Of a stretch of 44,824 nucleotides of DNA, positions 9,601-17,050 are shown in pieces (within the stretch, counting starts at the first letter, position 1; each line of letters begins with the position of its first letter). The translations under genes were made by a program, and so were the position numbers. The notes beneath the pieces were generated by a model, which saw nothing but the letters and a program-made list of their open reading frames with translations, had not been told where the DNA came from and made no database searches. This stretch comes from a virus: IMG/VR virus record IMGVR_UViG_3300046387_000063, positions 1 to 44,824 of that record; one strand, given 5' to 3'.

Positions 9601-10191
9601 AGAATAATTATTTATTCAGATGGAGATATTTACAACCATGATGGAACTTATGCACAGTTTTCAGATGAAAGAATAAAAGACAATATAACAGATGCTAATG
9701 CTCAATGGAATGACATTAAGGCAATGAGGTTTGTTAATTATCAAAGAAAAGATGATATATTACAATATGGTGAAGATAAAGCAAAAGTACAGCTTGGTTT
9801 AATTGGTCAAGAGTTAGAAAAAGTTAGTCCTAATCTTGTAAGACAAGTAGAACCAAATGCAAGTGATATAAGACACTCATCCGAACTAGGCACACTATAC
9901 ACTTCAGATGATGCAGAAACTAAAGATGGTAATGATGCAGTTTTATATACTAAAGATGATATCGAAGTTGAACTAGGTCAAGCAAAAGTAGGCGATGTTA
10001 AAACTGAAGCAACACATTCTAAAAAAGTAGGTGATATTAAAGAAACTAAAGATAAAGTAAAAGGTGTTGCTTATTCTGTCCTCTACATGAAAGCAGTCAA
10101 GGCACTACAAGAAGCTATGACAAGAATAGAAACATTAGAATCATCAAATACAGCACTTGCTGCAAGAATTAAAGCATTAGAAGATGCATAG
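6649..10191 (+). CDS. Giant tail fibre with C-terminal S74 intramolecular chaperone
   Basis: 1180 aa, the largest gene here. It has an MPYIG-type N-terminal anchor (residues 1-95). A long beta-repeat shaft follows with two FQAPDE modules (near 170 and 480), two QGTTITATTAF-VPDASDG modules (near 321 and 390), VIPDAGNIGSASD near 555, and a DNITIDGTEIDLSSG module near 600. The last ~175 residues are a Peptidase_S74 domain: FSDERIKDNI with the predicted cleavage Ser at 1005, LGLIGQELEKV, then YMKAVKALQEA and a terminal coiled coil. In endosialidase-type fibres this domain trimerises the shaft and then cleaves itself off before the Ser. A 75-bp stretch at 8281 is identical to one in the next fibre gene. 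Confidence 0.88.
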   Translation: MPYIGKSTDGFGIRERFTYVVSAGATSISGADANGRTLTFEDPEYVDVFLNGVRLKKDTDYNLNTANTISSLAALVADDEIEVIVNDVFTLADMVSANNGGDFRGNIAIAKDSGVLSFGLDKEITLTHSADAGLILKHAATADDSFPNLLLQTGDTDIAVNDVLGSIQFQAPDEGTGTDAILVGAAIQAISEGDFSSSNNATKLSFQTGASEAAAEKMSLSSAGVLTVSSNIVSSGTITGGGLLTTGGSIVIPDDGNIGSASDTNAIAISSAGVVTISTNTDATNSTSGALVAHSAGFADDVYVGDGLFVTGAITGSGAVQGTTITATTAFVPDASDGAALGTTSLEFSDLFLADGAVINFGADQDINITHVADTGLTTNGSFTASGTMQGTTITATTAFVPDASDGAALGSATLEFSDLFLADGGEVKFGADQDVLLRHDHNSGLIIDRTNTSDNSPTTLTLQTAETDIQADDVIGTINFQAPDEGTGTDAILVAAGIDAVSEGDFSSSNNATKLVFKTAASETASSKATLSSTGVFTASSNIITGGTFSGGNVVIPDAGNIGSASDTDAISISSGGVVTFSQAVSGTSADFDGGITVDNITIDGTEIDLSSGDFTLDVAGNIFLNADGGDIRLVDDSTQFGLLQNNSSDFVIQSSVSNKDILLKGNDDGSGVTALTLDMSDAGKALFNAGATFASKVSITTADNSPQLELISTDADANIGPHLVLYRNSGSPADADLLGEVDFRGRNDNSQDVDYVTLNGKIIDATDGTEDGQLIIQTMENGSVVSKIDFLPGSTVVNQDGANVDFRVEGNADANLFVVDADEDAVRIKTTNHYAALTIENDDAGAQERALYASVTASSGTSANNVALFSATNSNFTGSAVRIHLENPNSAQKLIQCTVTGSNTDVFTVDKDGESFFKSNMGIRQAATNSALSVTETGGGETIANFKNNAGSNPNGLYVDFSDGAPDDNSNYAFRFEDSSTDRIIIYSDGDIYNHDGTYAQFSDERIKDNITDANAQWNDIKAMRFVNYQRKDDILQYGEDKAKVQLGLIGQELEKVSPNLVRQVEPNASDIRHSSELGTLYTSDDAETKDGNDAVLYTKDDIEVELGQAKVGDVKTEATHSKKVGDIKETKDKVKGVAYSVLYMKAVKALQEAMTRIETLESSNTALAARIKALEDA
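8281..8355. repeat. 75-bp perfect direct repeat, copy 1
   Basis: These 75 bases are identical, base for base, to 10854-10928 in the neighbouring fibre gene and in the same reading frame. They encode a GGTFSGGNVVIPDAGNIG-type module. The flanking bases differ on both sides. Other copies of the module in the locus are similar in protein but diverged in DNA. Confidence 0.9.
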
Positions 10192-10201
10192 TAAAATAGA
10201 T

Positions 10202-10209
10202 TATAAATA
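10202..10209 (+). promoter_or_regulatory. T4-type late promoter (TATAAATA)
   Basis: An exact octamer 38 nt before the ATG at 10248, in the gap after the 1180-aa fibre gene. The leader contains a GAAGGAGAAAA ribosome site. Confidence 0.75.
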
Positions 10210-10247
10210 GAAGTGACAATATATAAAACCTTGAAGGAGAAAACAAT

Positions 10248-10505
10248 ATGTCAGATGTGATTAATATTAATGGTACAAAATATACTGAAGAAGATTTTAA
10301 CGAAGAACAAAGTTATTTTATCAAACAGATTCGTTCTTTGAAAGCACAGATTGGAAATAAGAAGTTTGAGTTAGATCAACTTCAAGTTGCAGAAAACGCT
10401 TTCACAAACGCATTTATGGTTTCAATGAAAGCATCAGAAGATGCAAAAACAGAAACCGAAGTGAAGACAGACGAACCTGTAGAGGTAAACGCTGAAACAA
10501 AATAA
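10248..10505 (+). CDS. Small coiled-coil protein, DUF6447-like
   Basis: 85 aa. The N-terminus (ININGTKYTEEDFNEEQ) followed by a helical stretch to about residue 60 (IRSLKAQIGNKKFELDQL, then VAENAFTNAF) resembles the DUF6447 family of small phage proteins. The C-terminal 20 residues are acidic and Thr/Glu-rich. It is first behind a late octamer and 12 nt before the 953-aa S74 fibre gene. It may act as a fibre-specific assembly helper, as small coiled-coil chaperones do in T4, but this is inference from context. A strong ribosome site precedes the ATG. Confidence 0.8.
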   Translation: MSDVININGTKYTEEDFNEEQSYFIKQIRSLKAQIGNKKFELDQLQVAENAFTNAFMVSMKASEDAKTETEVKTDEPVEVNAETK

Positions 10506-10517
10506 AGGTAGTCGAGT

Positions 10518-13379
10518 ATGGCACTAAGTAGAATTACAGAGGCAGTCGCAAGTTTTACCGACTTGACGATTGGAGATGATTTAACTTTAACTGATGATTT
10601 GTTGATGGCATCTGATGCTAACATCATTAAGTTTGGTGCTGATGCTGACGTAACTTTAACTCATGTACATAATACTGGATTACTCTTAAATAGCACAAGT
10701 GTAATCCAGTTTAATGATTCAAGTCAAAACATTGGAGCTCCAAATGCAACAACTTTGGACATCAATGCAGATGCCGAAATAGAATTAAACACAACTCTAG
10801 TAGATGTCAACGCAAACCTAGATGTAGATGGAACTATTGTTGCTTCTGGAACAATAACTGGTGGAACTTTTAGTGGTGGTAATGTAGTTATTCCAGATGC
10901 TGGTAATATTGGTTCTGCATCAGATACAAATGCCATAGGAATTTCCTCTGGTGGTGTAGTTTCTATTACAGCAACTACTGCTAATACAAGTGCATCTAAT
11001 GGTGCATTAACAGTTGCTGGTGGTGTTGGAATTGCAGCTGACTTATCTGTAGGTGATGATTTAAGACTTATATCTGATGCTGCTGTGTTAAATTTTGGTG
11101 CAGATAATGATGTAACACTTACTCATGTTGCAGACACAGGTCTTCTACTAAACAGTTCAAGAAAACTTCAATTCTCTGGTGCTAATGACAGCATTCATTC
11201 AGATGGTTCTAAACTAATTCTAACATCTAATGGTGTAGCATTTAGTTTACCAACTGCTGATGGAAGTTCTGGACAAACATTAGTAACCAATGGTAGTGGA
11301 GTATTATCTTTTGCAGCTGCGAGTTCAAACACTCCATCAAGTGCAGATGGACAAGCATTAGGTAGTGCAAGTTTAGAGTGGTCAGACTTATTCCTCGCAG
11401 ATGGTGGTCAAATTTTATTTGGTAACGACCAAGAAATTACTTTAACACATGATGCTGATGTTGGGTTAAAATTAAAACATACTGCAACTGCTGACGATAA
11501 ACCAATTGTTCTTACTTTACAAACTGGTGAAACTGACATGGCTGCAAATGATGTCATGGGTGCAATTAGATTTCAGGCACCAGATGAGGGAACTGGAACA
11601 GATGCTATCTTGGTTGCAGCTGCAATTCAAGCAGTATCAGAGGGTGACTTTAGTGCATCTTCAAACGCAACAAGATTAGAATTTCATACTGGTGCAAGTG
11701 AAGCTGCATCATCTAAGATGACACTAAGTTCTGCTGGACTACTCACAATTGCAGATGATTTGATGATTAAAGATGGTGGAACTATCGGTGTTGCTTCAAC
11801 TAATGATGCAATTACAATTTCATCTGCTGGTATTGTAACATTCAAAGATGATATACTAATCAAAGATGGTGGAACTATTGGTTCTGCAAGTGATGCTGAT
11901 GCAATAACAATTGCTGCAAACGGACAACTCACACTAACTCAAACATTAATAGGAACAGCATTAGATATCTCTGGTGATATGGACATTGATGGTACTTCAA
12001 ACATGGATGTAATTGATGTTGATGGTACAGCTAACTTTGCTGGAGATGTTACTATCGCTACTGGTGCTGATTTGATTACTGCTACAGCAGGAGCTTCTAA
12101 CGTAAGAATAGGTGTCAATGCAGGCGACTCTATTACGAGTGGTACTAATTATAATGTGGTAGTTGGAGATGAAGCAGGTACAAATCTTGATGGTGGAGAT
12201 TCTAATACTTTAATAGGCTACAAAGCTGGAAACGCAGTTACGGCTGGTGGGTCTAATACAGCAGTTGGTTATGAAGCACTTATGACAGAAGATGCAAATG
12301 GCACTAATGTTGCAGTAGGAACTGGAGCATTAAGAACACAAAACGCTGGAGCAGATGCGAATAATGTAGCAATAGGTCATACGGCTGGTTATAATTTAAC
12401 AACAGGAAAACTTCATACTCTAGTTGGAGCTGGTGCTGGACTTGCATTGACAACAGGAGGTTCTGCTGCAGCGGTTGGATATCAATCCTTGTATAATTCC
12501 CAAGATGGTGGTGGCAATAATGCATTTGGATACAGAGCAGGATATAATATTACAAGTGGTAACAGAAATATTGCGATTGGTGAACAAGGTATGTATGGTT
12601 TAACAACCGCTAATGATTGTATTGGTATGGGTCAACAATCATTTTATGCCACTTGTACTGGTAGTTCAAATATAGGAATGGGATATCGTTCTTTTTTTAG
12701 TGCAACTAGTGGTCATAGTAATGTGGGTATTGGCCATCAAACTTTAGAAGATTTAAGTTCAGCAGATGAGAGTGTTGCTATAGGTTATAGAGCATTACCT
12801 CATGTGTCTGTAAGTGATTCAAACATAGGAATTGGTGCTAAAACTGGAGATGGAATTCGTGGTACTGGTTTAACAAATGGAACAGCAAATATTTTAATTG
12901 GTAGAGAAGCAGACACTAATGCGGCAGATACAGATTATAGTATTGTAATGGGCGTTCATGCAGTTGCTAAAGGTTCTTCTACTGGTTTCATAAGTCCTAA
13001 TGATGGTGCAGTTTATCAAGGAAATAATTCTTCAAGTTGGTCTACAACCTCTGACAGAAGAATAAAAAAGAATATTGTTGATAACACAGTAGGACTAGAT
13101 GCTATAAATAAAGTTCAAGTGAAAAACTTTGAATATCGTACAGAAGATGAAATAACAGAAGTTCCAAGTCATGCTAGGATTAATAAAGAGGGTGTTCAAC
13201 TGGGTGTTATAGCACAAGAAATACAAACTATATTACCAGATATGGTAAATGAAGAAAGTACAGGTGTTTTAAGTGTTAATCCAGATAATATGACTTGGTA
13301 TTTAGTTAATGCAGTACAAGAGTTATCGGCAAAGAATGATGCACTTGAAGCACGAATAAAAGAATTAGAGGGAAACTAA
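10518..13379 (+). CDS. Tail fibre with YadA-like segment and S74 chaperone
   Basis: 953 aa. Instead of the MPYIG anchor it starts MALSRITEAVASF, resembling the short anchor type at 17051. Residues ~25-520 are shared fibre modules (VIPDAGNIGSASD, FQAPDEGTGTDAIL, QFNDSSQN). Residues ~525-815 are roughly 14 short repeats of the form N-x-x-[IVL]-G-x-x-[AS]-G (for example SNTAVGYEAL and SNIGMGYRSF), the pattern of YadA-like trimeric adhesin head beta-rolls. The C-terminus is a Peptidase_S74 domain with TSDRRIKKNI (predicted cleavage Ser 845), LGVIAQEIQ and a terminal coiled coil. It is probably a trimeric receptor-binding fibre matured by self-cleavage. Trimer and receptor are inferred. Confidence 0.87.
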   Translation: MALSRITEAVASFTDLTIGDDLTLTDDLLMASDANIIKFGADADVTLTHVHNTGLLLNSTSVIQFNDSSQNIGAPNATTLDINADAEIELNTTLVDVNANLDVDGTIVASGTITGGTFSGGNVVIPDAGNIGSASDTNAIGISSGGVVSITATTANTSASNGALTVAGGVGIAADLSVGDDLRLISDAAVLNFGADNDVTLTHVADTGLLLNSSRKLQFSGANDSIHSDGSKLILTSNGVAFSLPTADGSSGQTLVTNGSGVLSFAAASSNTPSSADGQALGSASLEWSDLFLADGGQILFGNDQEITLTHDADVGLKLKHTATADDKPIVLTLQTGETDMAANDVMGAIRFQAPDEGTGTDAILVAAAIQAVSEGDFSASSNATRLEFHTGASEAASSKMTLSSAGLLTIADDLMIKDGGTIGVASTNDAITISSAGIVTFKDDILIKDGGTIGSASDADAITIAANGQLTLTQTLIGTALDISGDMDIDGTSNMDVIDVDGTANFAGDVTIATGADLITATAGASNVRIGVNAGDSITSGTNYNVVVGDEAGTNLDGGDSNTLIGYKAGNAVTAGGSNTAVGYEALMTEDANGTNVAVGTGALRTQNAGADANNVAIGHTAGYNLTTGKLHTLVGAGAGLALTTGGSAAAVGYQSLYNSQDGGGNNAFGYRAGYNITSGNRNIAIGEQGMYGLTTANDCIGMGQQSFYATCTGSSNIGMGYRSFFSATSGHSNVGIGHQTLEDLSSADESVAIGYRALPHVSVSDSNIGIGAKTGDGIRGTGLTNGTANILIGREADTNAADTDYSIVMGVHAVAKGSSTGFISPNDGAVYQGNNSSSWSTTSDRRIKKNIVDNTVGLDAINKVQVKNFEYRTEDEITEVPSHARINKEGVQLGVIAQEIQTILPDMVNEESTGVLSVNPDNMTWYLVNAVQELSAKNDALEARIKELEGN
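10854..10928. repeat. 75-bp perfect direct repeat, copy 2
   Basis: Identical to 8281-8355, in the same strand and frame, 2.57 kb apart. The first mismatch on the right is G versus A in the next codon. It offers a direct substrate for homologous recombination between the two fibre genes. Confidence 0.9.
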
Positions 13380-13622
13380 ATGTCAGACCAATATACAAAA
13401 GAAGAAATAGCAAAGAACTATACAACTATGGGTCATAGTGTAGACCTTATTAACGGATTAATTGCTGGAACTGCAAGAGAACTTTACTCAACAGAAGAAA
13501 AAAAAGAATGTATGAGTAGAAATATAGAACATTTAGAAATTATGAAAACACAAGACTATTGGACAACAGAAGATATGACAGCAGTAAATAAAGCTATTAC
13601 TGATGGTAAAGAGTATTTATAG
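13380..13622 (+). CDS. Small acidic protein of unknown function
   Basis: 80 aa, largely helical by composition (YTKEEIAKNYTTMGHS, then EEKKECMSRNIEHLEIM). I do not recognise the family. The ATG immediately follows the TAA of the 953-aa fibre gene with no gap, so translation is probably coupled, and the next fibre gene begins 15 nt after its stop. It is one of seven small genes alternating with fibre genes in this locus. A chaperone or adaptor role is possible but unproven. There is no membrane segment or signal peptide. Confidence 0.75.
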   Translation: MSDQYTKEEIAKNYTTMGHSVDLINGLIAGTARELYSTEEKKECMSRNIEHLEIMKTQDYWTTEDMTAVNKAITDGKEYL

Positions 13623-13637
13623 AAAAAGGATTAACTA

Positions 13638-15032
13638 ATGAGTAGAGCAAGAAATAGAGCAGACGGAGATTTCGGTGATTTAGATGTTACCAATATAGGA
13701 GCCGTATCATTAGACTCTATTAAGGGTGATGCAGATGGTAATACCTCACTTGCATTTTCTGGTTCTGATATAATTACCATTACAACTGGAGGAACTGCAG
13801 CTGCAACCTTTAATGCTTCTCAAGTATTTACTGCTGCTGGAAAAATAATCACAGACGATACTACCGAAGCAACATCTACTACAGATGGTTCATTACAAAC
13901 TGATGGTGGTTTATCTATAGTTAAAGATGCAGTCTTTGGTGATGATGTTAAATTATTATCAGATGCTTCTGTTCTTTCTTTCGGTGCAGATTCAGATGTA
14001 ACTCTTACTCATGTCGCTGATACTGGAATACTTCTTAATAGTACAATGGCAATACAGTTTAATGATGCATCTCAATTTATTAATGCACCTAGTGCTACTG
14101 TATTGGACATTAATGCAACTGATGAAATAGAACTAAACGCAACTCTAGTAGATGTGAACGCAAACATAAATGTACAAGGAACTTATATTGGTGGTGGACT
14201 TATGCAAACTGGTGGCAGTATTGTTATACCTGATGCTGGTAATATTGGTTCTGCAAGTGATACTGATTCTATAGCAATTGCAAGTGATGGTGTAGTAACA
14301 CTTACACAAAAACTAATCGGTACAGAATTAGATATCTCTGGTAATATGGATATTGATGGTACATCAAACTTAGATGTGGTTGATATAGATGGTGCAGTTG
14401 ATATGGCATCAACACTTCAAGTTGATGGTGCAATAACTGGTTCATCAACTATTCAAGGTACAACAATTACTGCAACTACAGCATTTGTACCAGATGCTTC
14501 AGACGGAGCTGCACTTGGTACAAGTTCTTTAGAATTTTCAGATTTATTTTTAGCAGACGCTTCAACAATTCAATTTGGTGCAGACCAAGATGTAACTCTT
14601 ACTCATGTTGCTGATACTGGACTATTACTAAACGGAACAAGTCAATTACAATTCAATGATGCAAGTCAAAATATAACTGCTCCAAGTGCAACAGTACTAG
14701 ACATTAATGCGACAGATGAAATAGAATTAAATGCAACATTAATAGATATAAATGGTAATGTAGAAATACTGGGTACAACAACTCAAACTGGTATTTCAAC
14801 CTCTACTGCAAAAGATGTATTCAATGCTGGATTGTCGGTAAAGAATGGTTCAACTTCAGCAGGATTTGTAGAGTTTTTTGAAGATAGTGATAATGGAACA
14901 AACAAGTTAACTTTGATTGGCCCTGCCTCATCTGGGGATATTACAGTAACATTACCTAGTAGTGCAGGCACAGTTGCGTTAACTACTGATATTGCTGATG
15001 AAGCAACTGCACTTGCGATTGCGTTAGGTTAA
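13638..15032 (+). CDS. Fibre-like structural protein, modular
   Basis: 464 aa with a short distinct N-terminus (MSRARNRADGDFGDLDVTN). It then consists of modules shared with the 953-aa and 873-aa proteins: two copies of THVADTG-I/L-LLN ... QFNDASQ ... VLDINATDEIELNATL, one VIPDAGNIGSASD and one QGTTITATTAF-VPDASDG. No S74 domain is present. It ends TALAIALG, the same alternating Ala/hydrophobic tail as two other proteins here. It is the last gene before the late octamer at 15036. Probably a fibre or adhesin subunit; whether it forms its own fibre or docks to another is unknown. Confidence 0.8.
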   Translation: MSRARNRADGDFGDLDVTNIGAVSLDSIKGDADGNTSLAFSGSDIITITTGGTAAATFNASQVFTAAGKIITDDTTEATSTTDGSLQTDGGLSIVKDAVFGDDVKLLSDASVLSFGADSDVTLTHVADTGILLNSTMAIQFNDASQFINAPSATVLDINATDEIELNATLVDVNANINVQGTYIGGGLMQTGGSIVIPDAGNIGSASDTDSIAIASDGVVTLTQKLIGTELDISGNMDIDGTSNLDVVDIDGAVDMASTLQVDGAITGSSTIQGTTITATTAFVPDASDGAALGTSSLEFSDLFLADASTIQFGADQDVTLTHVADTGLLLNGTSQLQFNDASQNITAPSATVLDINATDEIELNATLIDINGNVEILGTTTQTGISTSTAKDVFNAGLSVKNGSTSAGFVEFFEDSDNGTNKLTLIGPASSGDITVTLPSSAGTVALTTDIADEATALAIALG

Positions 15033-15035
15033 AGT

Positions 15036-15043
15036 TATAAATA
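15036..15043 (+). promoter_or_regulatory. T4-type late promoter (TATAAATA)
   Basis: An exact octamer 20 nt before the ATG at 15064. An AAAGGAATAAAA ribosome site lies between. It heads a seven-gene run (15064 to 21183) in which no further late octamer is seen. Confidence 0.75.
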
Positions 15044-15063
15044 GGAAGATAAAGGAATAAAAC

Positions 15064-15429
15064 ATGGCAAACACATTTAAAGTAGTTACATTTGCAGCAG
15101 AACCAAATTCAGCAGGTACTCCATACACAATATATACTGCGGCTGGTAGTACAACCACAATTGTTCTTGGTTTGATATTGACAAATATTCATACTGCACA
15201 AGTAACAGCAGAACTTGAACTTGTAAGTACAACTGGAAGTAGAGGTGGTGCAAATAACGTAACAAACGGAACATCATTTCTTGCAAAAGATGTACCAATT
15301 CCAGTTGGTTCTAGTTTGGAATTACTTGCTGGTAACAAAGTAGTTTTGGAAACTGGTGATGTACTAAGAGTGGATTGTTCAGTTGCTGATAAACTAAGTG
15401 GAACATTAAGTATCATGGAGATAACATAA
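15064..15429 (+). CDS. Small virion-type protein, paralogue of the protein at 243
   Basis: 121 aa, predicted all-beta, unknown family. It aligns with the 108-aa protein at 243 over most of its length, sharing LxLTN/LANV near residue 40, KDVPIP-xxS-LELL near 78, and VLETGDVLRV near 98. It carries an extra Gly/Asn-rich loop near 60-70 absent from the paralogue. Context is the same: first gene after a late octamer and directly before an MPYIG-type fibre gene (1 nt between stop and ATG). The duplicated cassette suggests the small protein works with, or attaches, the fibre that follows. That role is inference. Confidence 0.8.
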   Translation: MANTFKVVTFAAEPNSAGTPYTIYTAAGSTTTIVLGLILTNIHTAQVTAELELVSTTGSRGGANNVTNGTSFLAKDVPIPVGSSLELLAGNKVVLETGDVLRVDCSVADKLSGTLSIMEIT

Positions 15430-15430
15430 T

Positions 15431-17041
15431 ATGCCGTATATTGGAAACCCATCTGCTCAGAGATTTACTTCTCCAAGAGCTGCATCAGTTTTTTCTGGTG
15501 ATGGTTCTACGACTGCATTTACCTTAGAAGAAGCAGTCGCAACTGATGAAGATATTCTTGTATCAGTTGATGGTGTTATCCAAGAACCCTCTGTCGCATA
15601 TGCAGTAAGTAGTGGAACTACTTTAACATTCACAGCTGCACCCTCAAGTAATTCTGGAAATAATATTTTCGTATATTATATTGCACGAACTCTAGGTTCA
15701 GTATCAATGCCTGATGGTCAAAATGTAAATGCTGCAAATTTTAGTGCATCTGGAACAGGTGCAATTACAGGAAACACAACTGTAGGTGGTACACTTGGTG
15801 TTACTGGTGCTGTAACTGCAAATGCTGGTGTAGTTGTAGACAACATCACAATAGATGGAACAGAAATTGACTTATCTAGTGGTGACCTAACTATAGATGT
15901 TGCAGGTTCTATTATACTTGATGCAGGAGGTGATGGACAAATAGAATTTGCAGATACTGGTACAACATTTGGAATCCTTTATGACACAAGTAATGATTTT
16001 GGAATTTATTCTACTGTACAAGACAAAGATATAAAATTTCAAGGTAATGATGGTGGTTCTGTAATAACTGCTCTTACACTTGATATGTCAGATGCTGGAG
16101 CAGCAATTTTTAATGGAAAAATTCATGGTGCTTCAGGTACGTCTTTGCAATTACAATCAGCATCAGGTGGTGCATTTATAGTAAGTACAAACGGAGCAAA
16201 CGAAAGATTGCGTATTACTAGTGCCGGCAACCTTCAAGTAGCTACCACAATATCCCCTGCTAACTTAGTAGATACTACTAATGGTGAGGGTCTAGGATAT
16301 CAGGCAGGTGACTTTTTAGGAATAACTAGAGATGGTGGTGGTGTTATGCACCTAAACAGACTTTCTAGTGATGGAGAAATAGTTACATTTCGTCACGATG
16401 CTTCTGCTGAAGGTAATATTTCTATATCAGGTGGTACAGTTTCATATAACGCATTTAGTGGTTCGCATTGGAGTAGACTTACAGACAATTCAAAACCAAC
16501 AATACTAAAAGGAACTGTAATAGAAACTATTGATGAGATGTGTGATTGGTATCAAGCACAAATTACAGTACCAAAAACAGATGATACTGACGAATATATA
16601 ATTAAAAAATCTATTGCATTACCAGATGGTAAAAAAGTAGGAGATACAATATCCTACACACACGAAAAGGTGACTTATGATAATGCAGTTATAGTAAAAG
16701 AAAACGACAACAAACACACTAAATGTAAAATATCAGATACAGAAGATAGCAAAAGAGTTTATGGAGTATTTGCAGCTTGGGACAATGATGACGATACAAT
16801 AAATGATATGTATGTAACTGCTGTTGGTACTCATGTAGTAAGAATAAACAAAGATATAACAGTTGCAGCAGGAGATTTACTAGTATCTAATGGAGATGGT
16901 ACTGCAAAAAAATTGAGTGGTGATACTTCAATGACTGCTGATGTTTACAGTTCAATTATAGGTAAAGTATTAACAAACATCAAACAAGAAACATATGATG
17001 ACGATAGTTATACTGTTCCTTGTGCATTGTATTGTGGCTAG
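15431..17041 (+). CDS. Tail fibre (MPYIG family) with distinct C-terminal module
   Basis: 536 aa. Residues 1-95 are the MPYIG anchor (FSGDGSTTAFTL, VDGVIQEPSVAY). Residues ~135-230 repeat the DNITIDGTEIDLSSG ... ALTLDMSDAG module of the 1180-aa fibre. The last ~190 residues are different, charged and globular (GTVIETIDEMCDWYQ, YGVFAAWDNDDDTINDMYV, then a DITVAAGDLLVSNGDG stretch, ending VPCALYCG). I recall this type of C-terminal module from marine phage fibres, and it sits where S74 domains sit in sister genes. It may be an alternative intramolecular chaperone or the receptor-binding tip. I cannot name a catalytic residue. Confidence 0.8.
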   Translation: MPYIGNPSAQRFTSPRAASVFSGDGSTTAFTLEEAVATDEDILVSVDGVIQEPSVAYAVSSGTTLTFTAAPSSNSGNNIFVYYIARTLGSVSMPDGQNVNAANFSASGTGAITGNTTVGGTLGVTGAVTANAGVVVDNITIDGTEIDLSSGDLTIDVAGSIILDAGGDGQIEFADTGTTFGILYDTSNDFGIYSTVQDKDIKFQGNDGGSVITALTLDMSDAGAAIFNGKIHGASGTSLQLQSASGGAFIVSTNGANERLRITSAGNLQVATTISPANLVDTTNGEGLGYQAGDFLGITRDGGGVMHLNRLSSDGEIVTFRHDASAEGNISISGGTVSYNAFSGSHWSRLTDNSKPTILKGTVIETIDEMCDWYQAQITVPKTDDTDEYIIKKSIALPDGKKVGDTISYTHEKVTYDNAVIVKENDNKHTKCKISDTEDSKRVYGVFAAWDNDDDTINDMYVTAVGTHVVRINKDITVAAGDLLVSNGDGTAKKLSGDTSMTADVYSSIIGKVLTNIKQETYDDDSYTVPCALYCG

Positions 17042-17050
17042 GAGTAACGA

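Noticed and set aside
13614-13621. TATTTATA (a minus-strand TATAAATA), also at 27425-27432
   Set aside because: No minus-strand gene follows either copy within a sensible distance. They are expected by chance in A+T-rich DNA.
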